Origin: Arenicola marina | Taxonomy: Eukaryota; Annelida; Polychaeta; Arenicolidae | Reading direction: 5' to 3' | Length of the DNA stretch: 64,000 nt | NCBI GenBank assembly: GCA_964019135.1 | Contig: OZ025250.1 | Location: 54,311,357 to 54,375,356, forward strand | Shown here: piece after piece, positions 20,700 through 31,859 of the stretch | Layout of the letters: each line of letters starts with the position of its first letter | Position numbering within the stretch: the stretch's first letter is position 1 | Notes under the pieces: model-generated | What the model was told of the DNA's origin: nothing | Database searches by the model: none | What the model saw: the letters and a program-made list of their open reading frames with translations, nothing else | Translations under genes and position numbers: made by a program

Positions 20700-21258
20700 A
20701 CGTTGGCGCATCGCTTCAAACAGAAAACTTTGTGATCCAAAACTGAAAGAAAACATCCTACTGGTCTTAATTTACCCTTACCAGATGGTTTAATGATGCA
20801 TCCGTGTGTTGTTACTCCATGCTCTGCACATTTTGACAGCAGAATGGTTAAGTCGATCACTTGCTCTCGCCATTTTTGTTACAGCAGGGGCACGTGAAAC
20901 TCTGTGACGTCACTCGCTGTTTGGAGAACTCGCGAAAGACCGGGTGCAGGGCTAAATTTAGAACGTTATTTTTAGCTTTTGAGTGTTTTGAAGACAGATT
21001 TTTCCTTGTATATTCCTAAAGTTCTGCGCTTTATCGCCTACAAATATTTAAATGTATACCTTTCATAGCCATTTTTACTGAAATGGTATTCTGTAAAATA
21101 ATCATGGAAAAAAATTGGCTTATAAGTTAGCGGCCTACAATTCAACATAGAGCAAGTGTATTTGTTTGTCCCCAAAATTGAAGTCTTGCGGCCTGATCGC
21201 GAGAACTGTACAGCCCTATAAGACCCCCCCCCCCACCTCAGCCTTCTTCACATACCCC
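20700..21258 (-). other. Better-preserved copy of the duplicated promoter/first-exon region
   Basis: On the minus strand, upstream to downstream: a CRE (TGACGTCA at 20905-20912), an E box (CACGTG at 20891-20896) and AAAATGGC at 20869-20876, which is both a YY1-type site and the first ATG (ATGGCGAGAGCAAG). CpG density is much higher than in the surrounding DNA. One frame includes LLSKCAEHGVTTHGCIIK and another includes VKMCRAWSNNTRMHH followed by a stop. A THAP-type first exon (C-x-x-x-G-C) is conceivable, but the second Cys is not there. A GGTAAGGG donor-like site follows about 100 bp into the frame. It looks like the 5' end of a gene whose remaining exons are not in the window. Confidence 0.4.
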
Positions 21259-22160
21259 ACAGACCACTCCCTCCACCCCCCCCCCCACCTTTTGCCCTAC
21301 CTTCATCATTCATGCCTGACCTCTGTACGGTTCCGCGGTTTCGTTCCTGCAATACGATCCAAGCGTCCTCAATGACCTACTTACCGGGCAGGAGTCTTGC
21401 TTTGAAAGAACCGCCGCAGCCCAGGTTGGTGAACTGGTGAACGGGCCGAGCCGAGCCGAAGCAAAAACATGTCATCATCTCCACAATGTCAATGGCCGAT
21501 AGCCGGATAGGACACGCGATGAAAGTGATGCCTGATGGCCACTTCAATGATGCCGTAATCTGGTAATGCACACAGCTGTTCTCGTTGCCGTGTATCACTG
21601 AGATAAGATGGCATAACCGGGATACCCGGCAAATTGCTACCCGGCAAATTGTTTGAAACGTCTCAAATCTGGCATTTCTCTGCTCGATCCAGTTGTAAAT
21701 TGTAAAATAAGGACTGCGAAAACGAGAAAGCTGGTACCGCCATACTCCTACACAATCTCGATCCCAGAGTTCCTTGCGCGAGGGCGAGGTAACGGAAGGA
21801 ATAACTCTGCAAGTAGTAGTCACGTGGGTAGGCGTGGGGGCGAGGGGGGGCGCTGTTGGGAAAAGGACGAAACACGTATGGGACACAGGTTAAGGATATC
21901 CGTTTAAACGGCAATATTCGCGTGGCTGGATTGCTCGAGCCGGTGCCTATTAGCGGCGCATAGGATGTAAAATCAGTACGTAATTTCTCTAAATCACGAA
22001 TTATAAGAGTAGAAGGCCTTGTAGCTTCGCAAGGCGGACGTTATGAAATAAGCAATATTGAGTTATTGATTTTTTTGCACATTTGTGTTCGTGCCATTAA
22101 AACAGTATGAGCGATAATATGCCATGGTCATGCATCGTCACCGATAGCCCTGGGCCGCCT
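21259..22160. other. CpG-containing unassigned sequence
   Basis: A 169-codon minus-strand frame (21377-21886) spans most of it, with other frames overlapping on both strands. Its peptide has no recognisable motif and its codon use does not stand out. ACCCGGCAAATTG is repeated twice near 21624-21650. C-runs lie near 21222 and 21276. Confidence 0.3.
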
Positions 22161-22785
22161 GGGGCCAGTTTCACGAAACCTTCGTACCGTACGTTACATG
22201 TAGCCCATATAGATCTACGAAGGTTCGTACGAGGACTGTACGTGTGTTTCACGAAGCCTTCATACCTCCTTCATATTTTGTATGGCTAAAGCCCATCGTA
22301 CGAACCTTCGTACCATATTTTTTAATGCCGAAAGTAAAAGAAGTACCAATGCGAATGTGATAAATGCATGAAATTTTCCATGAAAACATTTATTCGAATC
22401 GAAGAATATTGTTGCCAACAATATTAATTCGCGTCATTTTTGTATATAATTTGTGCAGTTTCAACCTATTCATAATGTCCAAGGCGTCATGCAACCGTTG
22501 CTAGGATACTCGCATTGTGACGTCCTGAATATGTAGGATGGATTTTGACCTTATAAGTAACGTAGCAATGATTCTAAATTTTACAGATACCGTAGACATA
22601 AATGTATGTCTTTATGCTGGTACGAAGGGTATACGATAGGGTCGAGGCACTCGTAGATGTACGAAGGAACCTACGATGTATCTTATGTTAATTATAGGTA
22701 TGAAGGCTTCGTGAAACCGGATTTACGGGTCACAATCTTCGTACAAAGGTTTGTACACGTACAAAGGCTTCGTGAAACTGGCCCC
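22161..22785. mobile_element. 625-bp MITE with nested inverted repeats
   Basis: The outer ends GGGGCCAGTTTCACGAA (22161) and its complement ending at 22785 match at 25 of 27 positions. A second, perfect 21-bp inverted pair lies inside at 22246-22266 and 22697-22717 and resembles the outer end (GTTTCACGAAGCCTTC). More CGTACGAAGG-type motifs lie between, in both orientations. The interior (about 22320-22600) is AT-rich and non-coding. A target-site duplication cannot be called because the flanks (CCT/TGG) overlap the terminal bases. The superfamily is not certain. Confidence 0.82.
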
Positions 22786-22890
22786 TGGTACATGCCTCTC
22801 ATACCACGCCCGTAAACGGAGCAAGGGTGAGAGCCATGCCACTCACCAGGCCTAAAATTAGAAATCGCGGACCGGTGGCTCAAGTTGAAG

Positions 22891-23286
22891 GTCTTAACAG
22901 AATAACTATCCAGTGCCTACCCGTCAAGTTGCTCCATTAGATTCCTGAAGCTTTTATGACTTTCGTCGGACTTTCATTTCTTTGCTTGGTAATGTATTTT
23001 CTTGTATTCCAGACAATTTATTTAACCTCTCGCTTCATTTTAAATGCTTTGCCGCTCGCCAGAAATAAACAAACTTAGCTTGAGCACTCGCTGCCAGGCG
23101 GTGTTTGTTGACATCTGGCGAGCGGAGGAGCATTCAAAACGAAGCGAGAGGTGACAAAACTCGCCCGGATTACAAGAAAATACACTACCGCCCAAAGAAA
23201 TGACTGTCTGACGAAAGTCATAAAAGCATCAGGAATCTAATGGAGCAACTTGATGGGTAGGCACTGCATATTTATTCTGTTAGGAC
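22891..23286. mobile_element. Foldback element, 396-bp near-perfect palindrome
   Basis: 22891-23074 and 23103-23286 are inverted copies of about 184 bp with scattered mismatches and small gaps, around a 28-nt centre. Outer arms read CCTACCCGTCAAGTTGCTCC and its complement; inner arms read CGCTCGCCAGA and its complement. No open frame. A long hairpin would form in RNA or single-stranded DNA. It lies about 105 bp right of the MITE at 22161. Confidence 0.88.
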
Positions 23287-23841
23287 GTGATGCGTTGGAG
23301 ACAGGCCTGGTAAACACTGTTTATATCCGGTGCAAGTAGGGGTCCTGGAACCAACCTAATCTCAGCACCTTTCAATCTGCCACCATCTTCTCCTGAATGT
23401 CCCATGTTGTTTTGAACGGGGCACATTGGCATACCAAATGGATGTCCACGTACCCATGCCCGGGTGAAAGAAGTGTCAGGCGCTGTGTCATATTGACGAA
23501 ATGTCAAAAATTTTAGATGTCATCCTTTCCCCAACGGTCTTACAGTAATTCTGATAGGTAGGCCAGTGGCTCCTTAAAATTATAGGACATTAATTTAAAT
23601 GAAATATTGCTACGTCTTCTCACTATTTATTTTTTATGACAAATGATGCAGAACGCTTAGCTTTCAGAATCGCTGGTCTTCTGACAGTAACCTAGCCTAG
23701 ACTCTTAGTCGTCGATGCAACCCTTCAAGCGCCATTATAAAATACTTTAAAAAAAAAATCTTTTCACAATGTTACATCTTTTTATGTTAATATCTTCATT
23801 GGGTTGTCCGTAAATAACTGACTTATCTAATTTTCGCTTGC
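23287..23841. other. Unassigned sequence
   Basis: A 75-codon minus-strand frame (23280-23507) reads TRAWVRGHPFGMPMCPVQNN then MGHSGEDGGRLKG. It looks somewhat protein-like but is unrecognised and partly inside the foldback arm. The rest is AT-rich and featureless. Confidence 0.3.
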
Positions 23842-24150
23842 ATATGTACCGGTGTACATTGTCATGTATTTTACATATATAAAATTAGTTATGACTTTAC
23901 GGCCTATCTCATGACCAATGACCAATAACCAACACAACTAGACAGCATGGGTTTCACATGAAGAAGAGACCTTTATTGCAAGTCACACCCTCTTTTATAG
24001 GCAGTACACCTGGTGGCCAGTGAAGGCATACAATACAAAATCCACCTGGTGTATTACTATTAAAACACATTAATCATAACGTCCAAACCCTATACTCTAG
24101 TCATAATGACCAGTATATTACATACATATGTACACATATGTACCGGTCTA
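23842..24150 (-). mobile_element. Possible solo LTR relic
   Basis: On the minus strand a TATA box (CTATAAAA, 23993-24000) is followed within about 20 bp by AATAAA (23972-23977), an arrangement typical of LTRs with a short R region. The segment is bracketed by direct repeats CATATGTACCGGT at about 23842 and 24133. No coding region of a retroelement lies beside it. Family cannot be assigned, and the call is weak. Confidence 0.25.
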
Positions 24151-24203
24151 TATTGTTGCCACCACAATAATGCCTTTGACCTGCCTGGCTCATTCGAAGC
24201 AAA

Positions 24204-24646
24204 TGTAATTGTCATTGTAAGCATAAAATAAGATTTTTTAACTATTCCAACGTCTAAGTGGGCATCATTGCTGCAAAGTAAATACATATATACAATGGCT
24301 GGAGAATGCAAGTGAAACGTTTTTTTTAACAGCGTTTCGATGCTATTTGACGGCACAGACCTGGAGAAGCCATAATAATATAATTATACGACTCCCTCCG
24401 TTATATATCTTTTCGGGCTGGCAGAAGAGAAGTCGTAAAATGCAGGGACCACTGTATTTAGATGTATTTTGGCATTGGTTTTCCTAATATCATGTCTGGT
24501 ATATGTTTGGGAGATACTACAGACAAATATTATACTTTTTTTTTTTTTTGTACTGAAATGATGAAAAATAGTGATTTTTGACATGGCATAGGGAATATTT
24601 TGGAATGGTTAAAAAATCTTATTTTATGCTTACAATGACAATTACA
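24204..24646. mobile_element. 443-bp MITE with 47-bp terminal inverted repeats
   Basis: 24204-24250 and 24600-24646 are inverted copies with one mismatch in 47. The ends are TGTAATTGTCATTGTAAGC and its complement. The interior holds no gene (a T-run at about 24538-24550, frames on the minus strand only). No clear target-site duplication. The high similarity of the ends suggests a younger insertion than its surroundings. Confidence 0.85.
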
Positions 24647-25544
24647 GTTTATAAGTAATGAAACTGAAGTGTATCAACTGTAATATAAGAAAGTATTTTC
24701 TTATATTTATTTGATACTTACTAAGGTTCTAGTCATTTTCTTGAGCAGGTCATAGACGTTACCCTGTCAGTCAGTTATCACCCTTACACTCAAGTTCATT
24801 GTGGAATGTCTGTCATGGAGATATGTAAATATTGCAGTGTTATGGGAACACTGTCTGTGTAGGTAAAAAAAAAGGCGATGAAAATCACCTCTTTCATTGT
24901 CCTTGAAGTATGGTGTTGTTGGACCTCCCCCATTTTTGCTGTGTTCAGTCTATCCCGCTCTATCAATTTCTCTTATTTTCACAAAATATGAGAAGTCCCT
25001 TGACTTCCACGTACAATGTGGTCAACTATCAATGTCCGACATGTGGATGCATTTGTTCTGATATCCCATATAAACTGAAACTTTTTCTTTTAGCAACAAC
25101 GTAAATGAGCATAATTCTTAGACTTAAGGTAAGTATCCCATAATAAACCTTGGCAATTTCGAGAAGACATTGTCAAATATCGGCATCGTCAAATATTTTA
25201 CACAGTCTTAATGAAATTAAGCACAAATAAATCATTTGAAAGAAGTGGTGACATAGGTAAAATTAATAGAGCACTGTATAATAAGCTTCGGAGATTTAGA
25301 GAAGACCTCGGTCAACATAGGCAAACATCGGTGGGTGTCATTGAAAGGGGAATCCCCAACTAGATATGACATTCACAGGGGAACCCCTAATTTGTGACAT
25401 CGTTTACAGCGTATTTTCCACTGAATGGCTCTTTGGGATAAATTAGGAAATTTCAAGAAGTGAAGAATATGTATATATAATTCAGAAAGCATTAGTGTAA
25501 ATCATAATTATATCGGAGACCATTATATATGACCAGATTTTTTT
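24647..25544. other. AT-rich sequence, nothing recognised
   Basis: No repeats or plausible exons stand out. A 64-codon plus-strand frame (24910-25104) is unrecognised. Confidence 0.45.
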
Positions 25545-25847
25545 CAATGTGAATGTGAGGTGTAATTACTGGGTCGTTCTTCCATGTAAGCCGTCACGGG
25601 GACGGCGCAATGATGGGGAATGGGGGAAACGGGCAGCCGCCGTTTTCGTGATCCCAAACAGTCACGAAAAAGAGTGTGCACTTCAGTGGGCAGGCAGTGT
25701 ACACTCAATGCCGGAAGGGCTGACTGCGCACAGGCCATACGGTGGCGTACGGCGCAGATAGATGTATGGACAGCAGGACACTGCACAAAGTGTGCAGTCA
25801 CAGACGAACAGCGCATGGCACACAAGCCCGAGGGATACAACATGGCA
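25545..25847 (+). other. Possible coding relic adjoining the tandem array
   Basis: Overlapping plus-strand frames here are CpG-rich and give peptides such as AAAVFVIPNSHEKECALQWA and VWTAGHCTKCAVTDEQRMAH. No family is recognised. Its right end merges into the array, and the sequence from about 25848 looks like the ancestral form of the array monomers. Confidence 0.25.
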
Positions 25848-28800
25848 GTTTTGAACAATCCTGGCGAGGCCAACATTTCTCCTCATCTGAAGCCACATGA
25901 CAGTTCGAAAACCCAACCCTGCCAAGGAAACGACATGACGTGACAGTTCGAAACCCAACCTTTCTTTGAAGTTGAAGCGACACGACAGTTCGAAACACCA
26001 CCTTTCTCTGAATGTGAAGCGACATGACAGTTTGAGACCCAACCTTTCCCTCAGTCTGAAGCGACCTGACATGACAGTTCGAAATCCAACCTTGGCCAGG
26101 AAATGACATGACGTGACAGTTCGAAAGCCAACCCTGGCAAGAAAGCGACATGACGTGACAGTTCGAAACACCACCTTTCTCTGAATGTGAAGCGACATGA
26201 CAGTTTGAGACCCAACCTTTCCCTCAGTCTGAAGCGACATGACATGACAGTTCGAAACCCAATCCTGGCAAGAACACGACATGACGTGACAGGTCGGAAG
26301 CCAACTCTGGCAAGGAAATAACAGGACACGACAGTTCAGAACCCAACCTTTTCCTGCATCTGAAGCGACATGACATGACAGTACGAAATCCAACCTTGGC
26401 AAGAAAAATGACATGACGTGACAGTTCGAAAGCCAACCCTGGCAAGCTAGCGACATGACCTGACAGTTCGAAACCCAAACTTTCTCTGAATGTGAAGCGA
26501 CACGACAGTTCGAAACACCACCTTTCTCTGAATGTGAAGCGACATGCCAGTTTGAGACCCAAACTTTCCCTCAGTCTGAAGCGACATGACATGACAGTTC
26601 AAAATCCAACCCTGGCAAGGAAGCGACATGACGTGACAGGTCAGAAGCCAACCTTGGCAAGGAAGCGACATGACGTGACAGTTTGAAACCCAACCGTTCT
26701 TTGAAGTTGAAGCGACACGACAGTTCAAAACACCACCTTTCTCTGAATGTGAAGCGACATGACAGTTTGAGACCCAACCTTTCCCTCAGTCTGAAGCGAC
26801 ATGACATGACAGTTCGAAATCCAACCTTGGCAAGGAAATGACATGACGTGACCGTTCGAAAGCCAACCCTGGCAAGGAAGCGACATGACGTGACAGTTCG
26901 AAACCCAACCTTTCTCTGAATGTGAAGCGACACGACAGTTCGAAACACCACCTTTCTCTGAATGTGAAGCGACATGACAGTTTGAGACCCAACCTTTCCC
27001 TCAGTCTGAAGCGACATGGCATGACAGTTCGAAACCCAATCCTGGCAAGAACACAACATGACGTGACAGGTCGGAAGCCAACTCTGGCAAGGAAATGACA
27101 GGACACGACAGTTCAGAACCCAACCTTTTCCTGCATCTGAAGCGACATGACATGACAGTACGAAATCCAACCTTGGCAAGGAAATGACATGATGTGACAG
27201 TTCGAAAGCCAACCCTGGCAAGAAAGCGACATGACGTGACAGTTCGAAACCCAACCTTTCTCTGAATGTGAAGCGACACGACAGTTCGAAACACCACCTT
27301 TCTCTGAATGTGAAGCGACATGACAGTTTGAGACCCAACCTTACCCTCAGTCTGAAGCGACATGACATGACAGTTCGAAACCCAATCCTGGCAAGAACAC
27401 GACATGACGTGACAGGTCGGAAGCCAACTCTGGCAAGGAAATGACAGGACACGACAGTTCAGAACCCAAACTTTTCCTGCATCTGAAGCGACACGACATG
27501 ACAGTTCGAAAGCCAACCCTTGGCAAGGACACGACAGTTCAAAACCTAACCCTGGCAAGGACACGACAGGACACGACAGTTCGAAACCCAACCCTGGCAA
27601 GAACACGACATGACGTGACAGGTCGGAAGCCAACTCTGGCAAGGAAATGACAGGACACGACAGTTCAGAACCCAACCTTTTCCTGCATCTGAAGCGACAT
27701 GACATGACAGTTCGAAAGCCAACCCTGGCGAGGACATGACAGGACACAACAGTTCGAAACCCAACCATGGCAAGGACACGACAGGACGCAACAGTTCGAA
27801 ACCCAACCCTGGCCATGACACGACATGACGTGACAGGTCGGAAGCCAACTCTGGCAAGGAAATGACAGGACACGACAGTTCAGAACCCAACCATTTTCTG
27901 CATCTGCAGCGACACGACATGACAGTTCGAAAGTTAACCCTGGCTAGGACACGACAGTTCGAAACCTAACCCTGGCAATGACACGACAGGACACGACAGT
28001 TCGAAACCCAACCCTGGCAAGAACACGACATGACGTGACAGGTCGGAAGCCAACTCTGGCAAGGAAATGACAGGACACGACAGTTCAGAACCCAACCTTT
28101 TCCTGCATCTGAAGCGACACGACATGACAGTTCGAAAGCCAACCCTTGGCAAGGACACGACAGTTCAAAACCTAACCCTGGCAAGGACACGACAGGACAC
28201 GACAGTTCGAAACCCAACCCTGGCAAGAACACGACATGACGTGACAGGTCGGAAGCCAACTCTGGCAAGGAAATGACAGGACACGACAGTTCAGAACCCA
28301 ACCTTTTCCTGCATCTGAAGCGACATGACATGACAGTTCGAAAGCCAACCCTGGCAAGGACACGACAGGACACAACAGTTCGAAACCCAACCATGGCAAG
28401 GACACGACAGGACGCAACAGTTCGAAACCCAACCCTGGCCATGACACGACATGACGTGACAGGTCGGAAGCCAACTCTGGCAAGGAAATGACAGGACACG
28501 ACAGTTCAGAACCCAACCATTTTCTGCATCTGCAGCGACACGACATGACAGTTCGAAAGTTAACCCTGGCTAGGACACGACAGTTCGAAACCTAACCCTG
28601 GCAATGACACGACAGGACACGACAGTTCGAAACCCAACCCTGGCAAGAACACGACATGACGTGACAGGTCGGAAGCCAACTCTGGCAAGGAAATGACAGG
28701 ACACGACAGTTCAGAACCCAACCTTTTCCTGCATCTGAAGCGACACGACATGACAGTTCGAAAGCCAACCCTGGCAAGGACATGACAGGACACGACAGTT

Positions 28801-29290
28801 CGAAACCTAACCCTGGCAAGGACACAACAGGACACGTCAGTTCGAAACCCAACCCTGGCAAGAATACGACATGACGTGACAGGCCGGAAGCCAACTCTGG
28901 CAAGGAAATGACAGGACACGACAGTTCAGAACCCAACCTTTTCCTGCATCTGAAGCGAGACGACATGACAGTTCAAAAGCCAACCGCAACCCTGGCCCTG
29001 GGCCTGGCAAGCCGCAAGGACACGGCACACGACAGTTCGAAACCTAACCCTGGCAAGGACACGACAGGAAACGTCAGTTCGAAACCCAACCCTGGCAAGA
29101 ACACGACATGACGTGACAGGCCGGAAGCCAACTCTGGCAAGGAAATGACAGGACACGACAGTTCAGAACCCAACCTTTTCCTGCATCTGAAGCGACACGA
29201 CATGACAGTTCGAAAGCCAACCGCAACCCTGGCCCTGGGCCTGGCAAGGACACGGCACACGACAGTTCGAAACCCAACCCTGGCAAGTCG
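25848..29290. repeat. 42-bp-monomer tandem array with 626-bp higher-order period
   Basis: About 80 degenerate units are built on GACAGTTCGAAACCCAACC plus either CTGGCAAGG or a TTTCTCTGAATGTGAAGC / TTTTCCTGCATCTGAAGC variant, with GACATGACGTGAC or GACAGGACAC spacers. Adjacent GACAGTTC cores are about 42 bp apart. In the right half a block recurs at 27441, 28067 and about 28693 (626 bp). In the left half a block containing CAGTTTGAGACCCAACC recurs near 26031, 26209, 26553, 26766, 26980 and 27327. Minus-strand frames of up to 293 codons are repeat translations. The first unit (25848-25900) is the most divergent and grades into unique sequence. Confidence 0.93.
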
Positions 29291-30271
29291 TGCCACGACT
29301 GCGGTTTCCTCAGTAGACATTACCTTCACTGCTGCAACTCTTCAGTCACCAAATTATCACGCAATCGACTGGAAAGACGAGTTTGCCTAGTCTGTGCGCC
29401 ATAAGTTCGTTTCTGTTTATCACCAGGCGTAGCGCAGTGAGCATTCTCGAAGGTTCTCATTGGTTGTAAATGCTTACCGGCTATCTTCGCTGGGAACCAG
29501 CCTGCCTGTCCGAAACAGTATGCTGCGAGCAGCTCTAGGCCGGTACATAGTTATACCGAAACCGACCAAAACCGGCCGAAACCGACCAAAACCGGCATAA
29601 ATATACCAAAACCAAGTCGCTAGCATGTTGAAGACACATATGATCTGGATGTAGCATTAGTCCACATATATATACGTCTAATATTAATTGTATTTATTGC
29701 CAGTAATAGCAGATATGCATGTCTTCTGTCTGCGGAAGTGGCTCAAACTGCGAATGCATGCGCCTCCGTTTCCCCGTTGACGAAGAAATATTCCCAGTTC
29801 ACGGTGAAATGAAAAGTCCATTCCCGAGGAATGTAAATACCCCCCCCCCCCACACACACACACACACTACGGAAAACAGGACGCCGTATTGGTGTCGGCG
29901 AACCGTAAATTGAAGCGAAGAAAACATGTCGCAGGATATCTACATTTCAGTTGCTTTTACGGATGTGTATAGGCTTAACTGTGTTGAACAAAGTTTAAGA
30001 GAGAGCGACAGGTGTGGTTAGATGCTATGTCCAGTACTGAACTGTACGGACCGAGGTCCAGGTTTGTGAAAGGTATCCAAATGAGAGATTTTCCGAGTGC
30101 AGCAATAATGCACAAAGAGGAGCGAAGGACATAGTGGTAATAGGAATGACATATACCGTTATTGCAATGTGCAACGTCGGACATGAGGTCACAATTTCCA
30201 TCCTTAGGCTGGCCGGTCGACTGCGATTATAAACAACCAAGTGGTTTATCAGAATAACCTAAAAAACGCAG
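29291..30271. other. Spacer with simple repeats
   Basis: It contains a short dyad (AGTCGTG/CACGACT, 29286-29300), a degenerate AAACCGACC/AAAACCGGC run at about 29558-29600 and a (C)n(CA)n microsatellite at 29840-29868. Short frames on both strands are unrecognised. Confidence 0.5.
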
Positions 30272-30416
30272 TACCCAGCTAACAATATAACGTTCGCGCA
30301 ACGTTAGGCGAACGTTAGCCGAGAGTTAGGAAAACGTTATTAAATAACGGTCCAAGAACGTTATCTGGGAAACTTTTCCTGACGTTCTGCGAAGGTTAGC
30401 AGATAACGTTATGGGT

Positions 30417-30665
30417 AACGTTCCCCGAACGGTCTGCTAACGTTCCCCGAACGGTCTGCAAACGTTCCCCGAACGGTCTACTAACGTTCCCCGGGCGATC
30501 TGCTAACGTTCCCCGAACGGCCTGCTAACGTTCCCCAAACGGTCTGCTAACGTTCCCCGAATGGACTGCTAATGTTTCTCGAACGGTCTCACAACGTTCC
30601 CCGAACGTTCTGCTATCGTTTCCCGAATGATAACGTTCCCGGGACGATTTGTTAACGTTCGTATA
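30417..30665. repeat. 22-bp tandem repeat, about 11 units
   Basis: AACGTTCCCCGAACGGTCTGCT repeats from 30417 at 22-bp spacing (30417, 30439, 30461 and on). Rightward units increasingly diverge. Each unit contains AACGTT and a CGTTCCCCGAACG dyad. Confidence 0.92.
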
Positions 30666-31565
30666 AAAGACAAAAACACATCATTTCGTTTTCGATGCTT
30701 TATTAGACCTAGACCTGGCAATACTAGCAATGCATCTGCCAAGTTGGGGTCCGCGGCTCCGGTCTGCACAGTTGGTGGGAGGTCGCTTCCGTCATCGCTG
30801 CTGCTCAGTCGAGGACAGTCAAGCTGGTGTGCGTAACTGCTTTCTGCAAAATATGTTACCCCACGTTTAAGCGTACATTATATTATTGAACTAAGGCAGC
30901 GTCTGCGCGTCACAACATCAACACAAATGATTTAAATATATTTATACTCTGGGGCCTGGCGTTAAACACCCCCCCCCCCCCCCGTACTTAGCCACAGCTG
31001 GCTTTACGTTCTCAACTAGTAACACGATGCAACATGCAAATTCTGTATAGGTAAGCCTATAAACTTTCAAACACCGCGCACAGTAATACACCACAACATT
31101 AAGGTTATTTCACCCGTTGGTGACCCCGTTCGCCAGGCCGGTCCAGCCCGCTGTACACACAGGGACCGCCCGCCCAGAACCAGTGATAAATCACAACGAT
31201 AAGAGTATTAGGACTGCCCGATCTCCATCCGCGTTAACCACGTAAATAATCGGTCTAAAATCTGTTGATACCGTCAGACTTCACATACAATATCATGATC
31301 ATAGCTAGGGTACATTTAAACCGGTAAAAAACACCACAGTGGACTAAATGCCAGCACACGATATAGGCAGACATTAAATTCGGTTTTACACGTTAAACAC
31401 ATGTGACAAAGCTTGTTGGATTAGACCGACGTACACACTTGAAAATATAACATAATCGGGATCTTGTACACAAAATACATACCTCTACGTAACGTCGGCT
31501 GTCCCTTCTCTGTGTTGGAATTGGTGTTCAGGCCTGTCGGTCGCGGATGTTCCGGAAATTCGCAG
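30569..31565 (-). pseudogene. Possible two-exon gene remnant inside the transposon
   Basis: On the minus strand an open stretch (about 31565-31484) reading DICEFPEHPRPTGLN and TNSNTEKGQPTLR meets a donor-like GAG/GTATGT at 31483/31482. About 640 bp further, TATTTTGCAG precedes an exon from 30843 reading SSYAHQLDCPRLSSSDDG and DPNLADALLVLPGLGLIKHR. The split codon joins in phase (G + AA). AATAAA lies at 30704-30699, and the frame finally closes at 30569 inside the 22-bp repeats. The phase match and composition favour a real exon pair, either the element's own gene or captured host sequence, but no family is recognised. Confidence 0.3.
30844..31482. other. Intron-like centre of the transposon
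   Basis: AT-rich with a C-run at about 30970-30984. There is no open frame of note. It would be the intron of the minus-strand remnant described above. Confidence 0.35.
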
Positions 31566-31859
31566 ATATCTAATGGCTAGCCTGATCCGGACGCCATCCC
31601 ATTTTCAAACCATCACCCAAACAATCCAGTTTCCGGCGAGAACCACAGCCGTTCGCTAGAGGGCGCTACGCTGTCGTCCCCCTAACGCCTCCTTCTTGGA
31701 GACTTCTTCGCACTCGAGACAAATTGCAAAGTTGTCCGGTCGCTATTATAACGTTACTCAGGGGGGGTGGGCTTTGAATTTGGAAAGGGGCGGAGAGGGG
31801 GGAACGGTTGGAGTGGGAGGAACATGACCGAGGGTATCCACCAATTTCTATTATATACC

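Noticed and set aside
20700-20880. THAP-domain first exon
   Set aside because: The KCAEHGVTTHG / KCAVYGVTTHK frames lack the second Cys of C-x-x-x-G-C, and the alternative frame with MCRAWSNNTRMHH stops soon after. Left as a possibility only.
21377-21886. 169-codon minus-strand open frame
   Set aside because: No recognisable motif, overlapping frames on both strands, no splice or promoter support. GC-rich sequence with few stops explains it.
26571-27452. Long minus-strand frames of up to 293 codons rich in Ser/Cys/His/Val/Arg
   Set aside because: They lie wholly in the 42-bp-type tandem array and are translations of the monomer. Similar frames occur in other phases, and there is no start, splice or domain evidence.
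25848-29290. CRISPR-like array
   Set aside because: Units are contiguous degenerate tandem repeats without unique spacers of constant length, and the context is eukaryotic.
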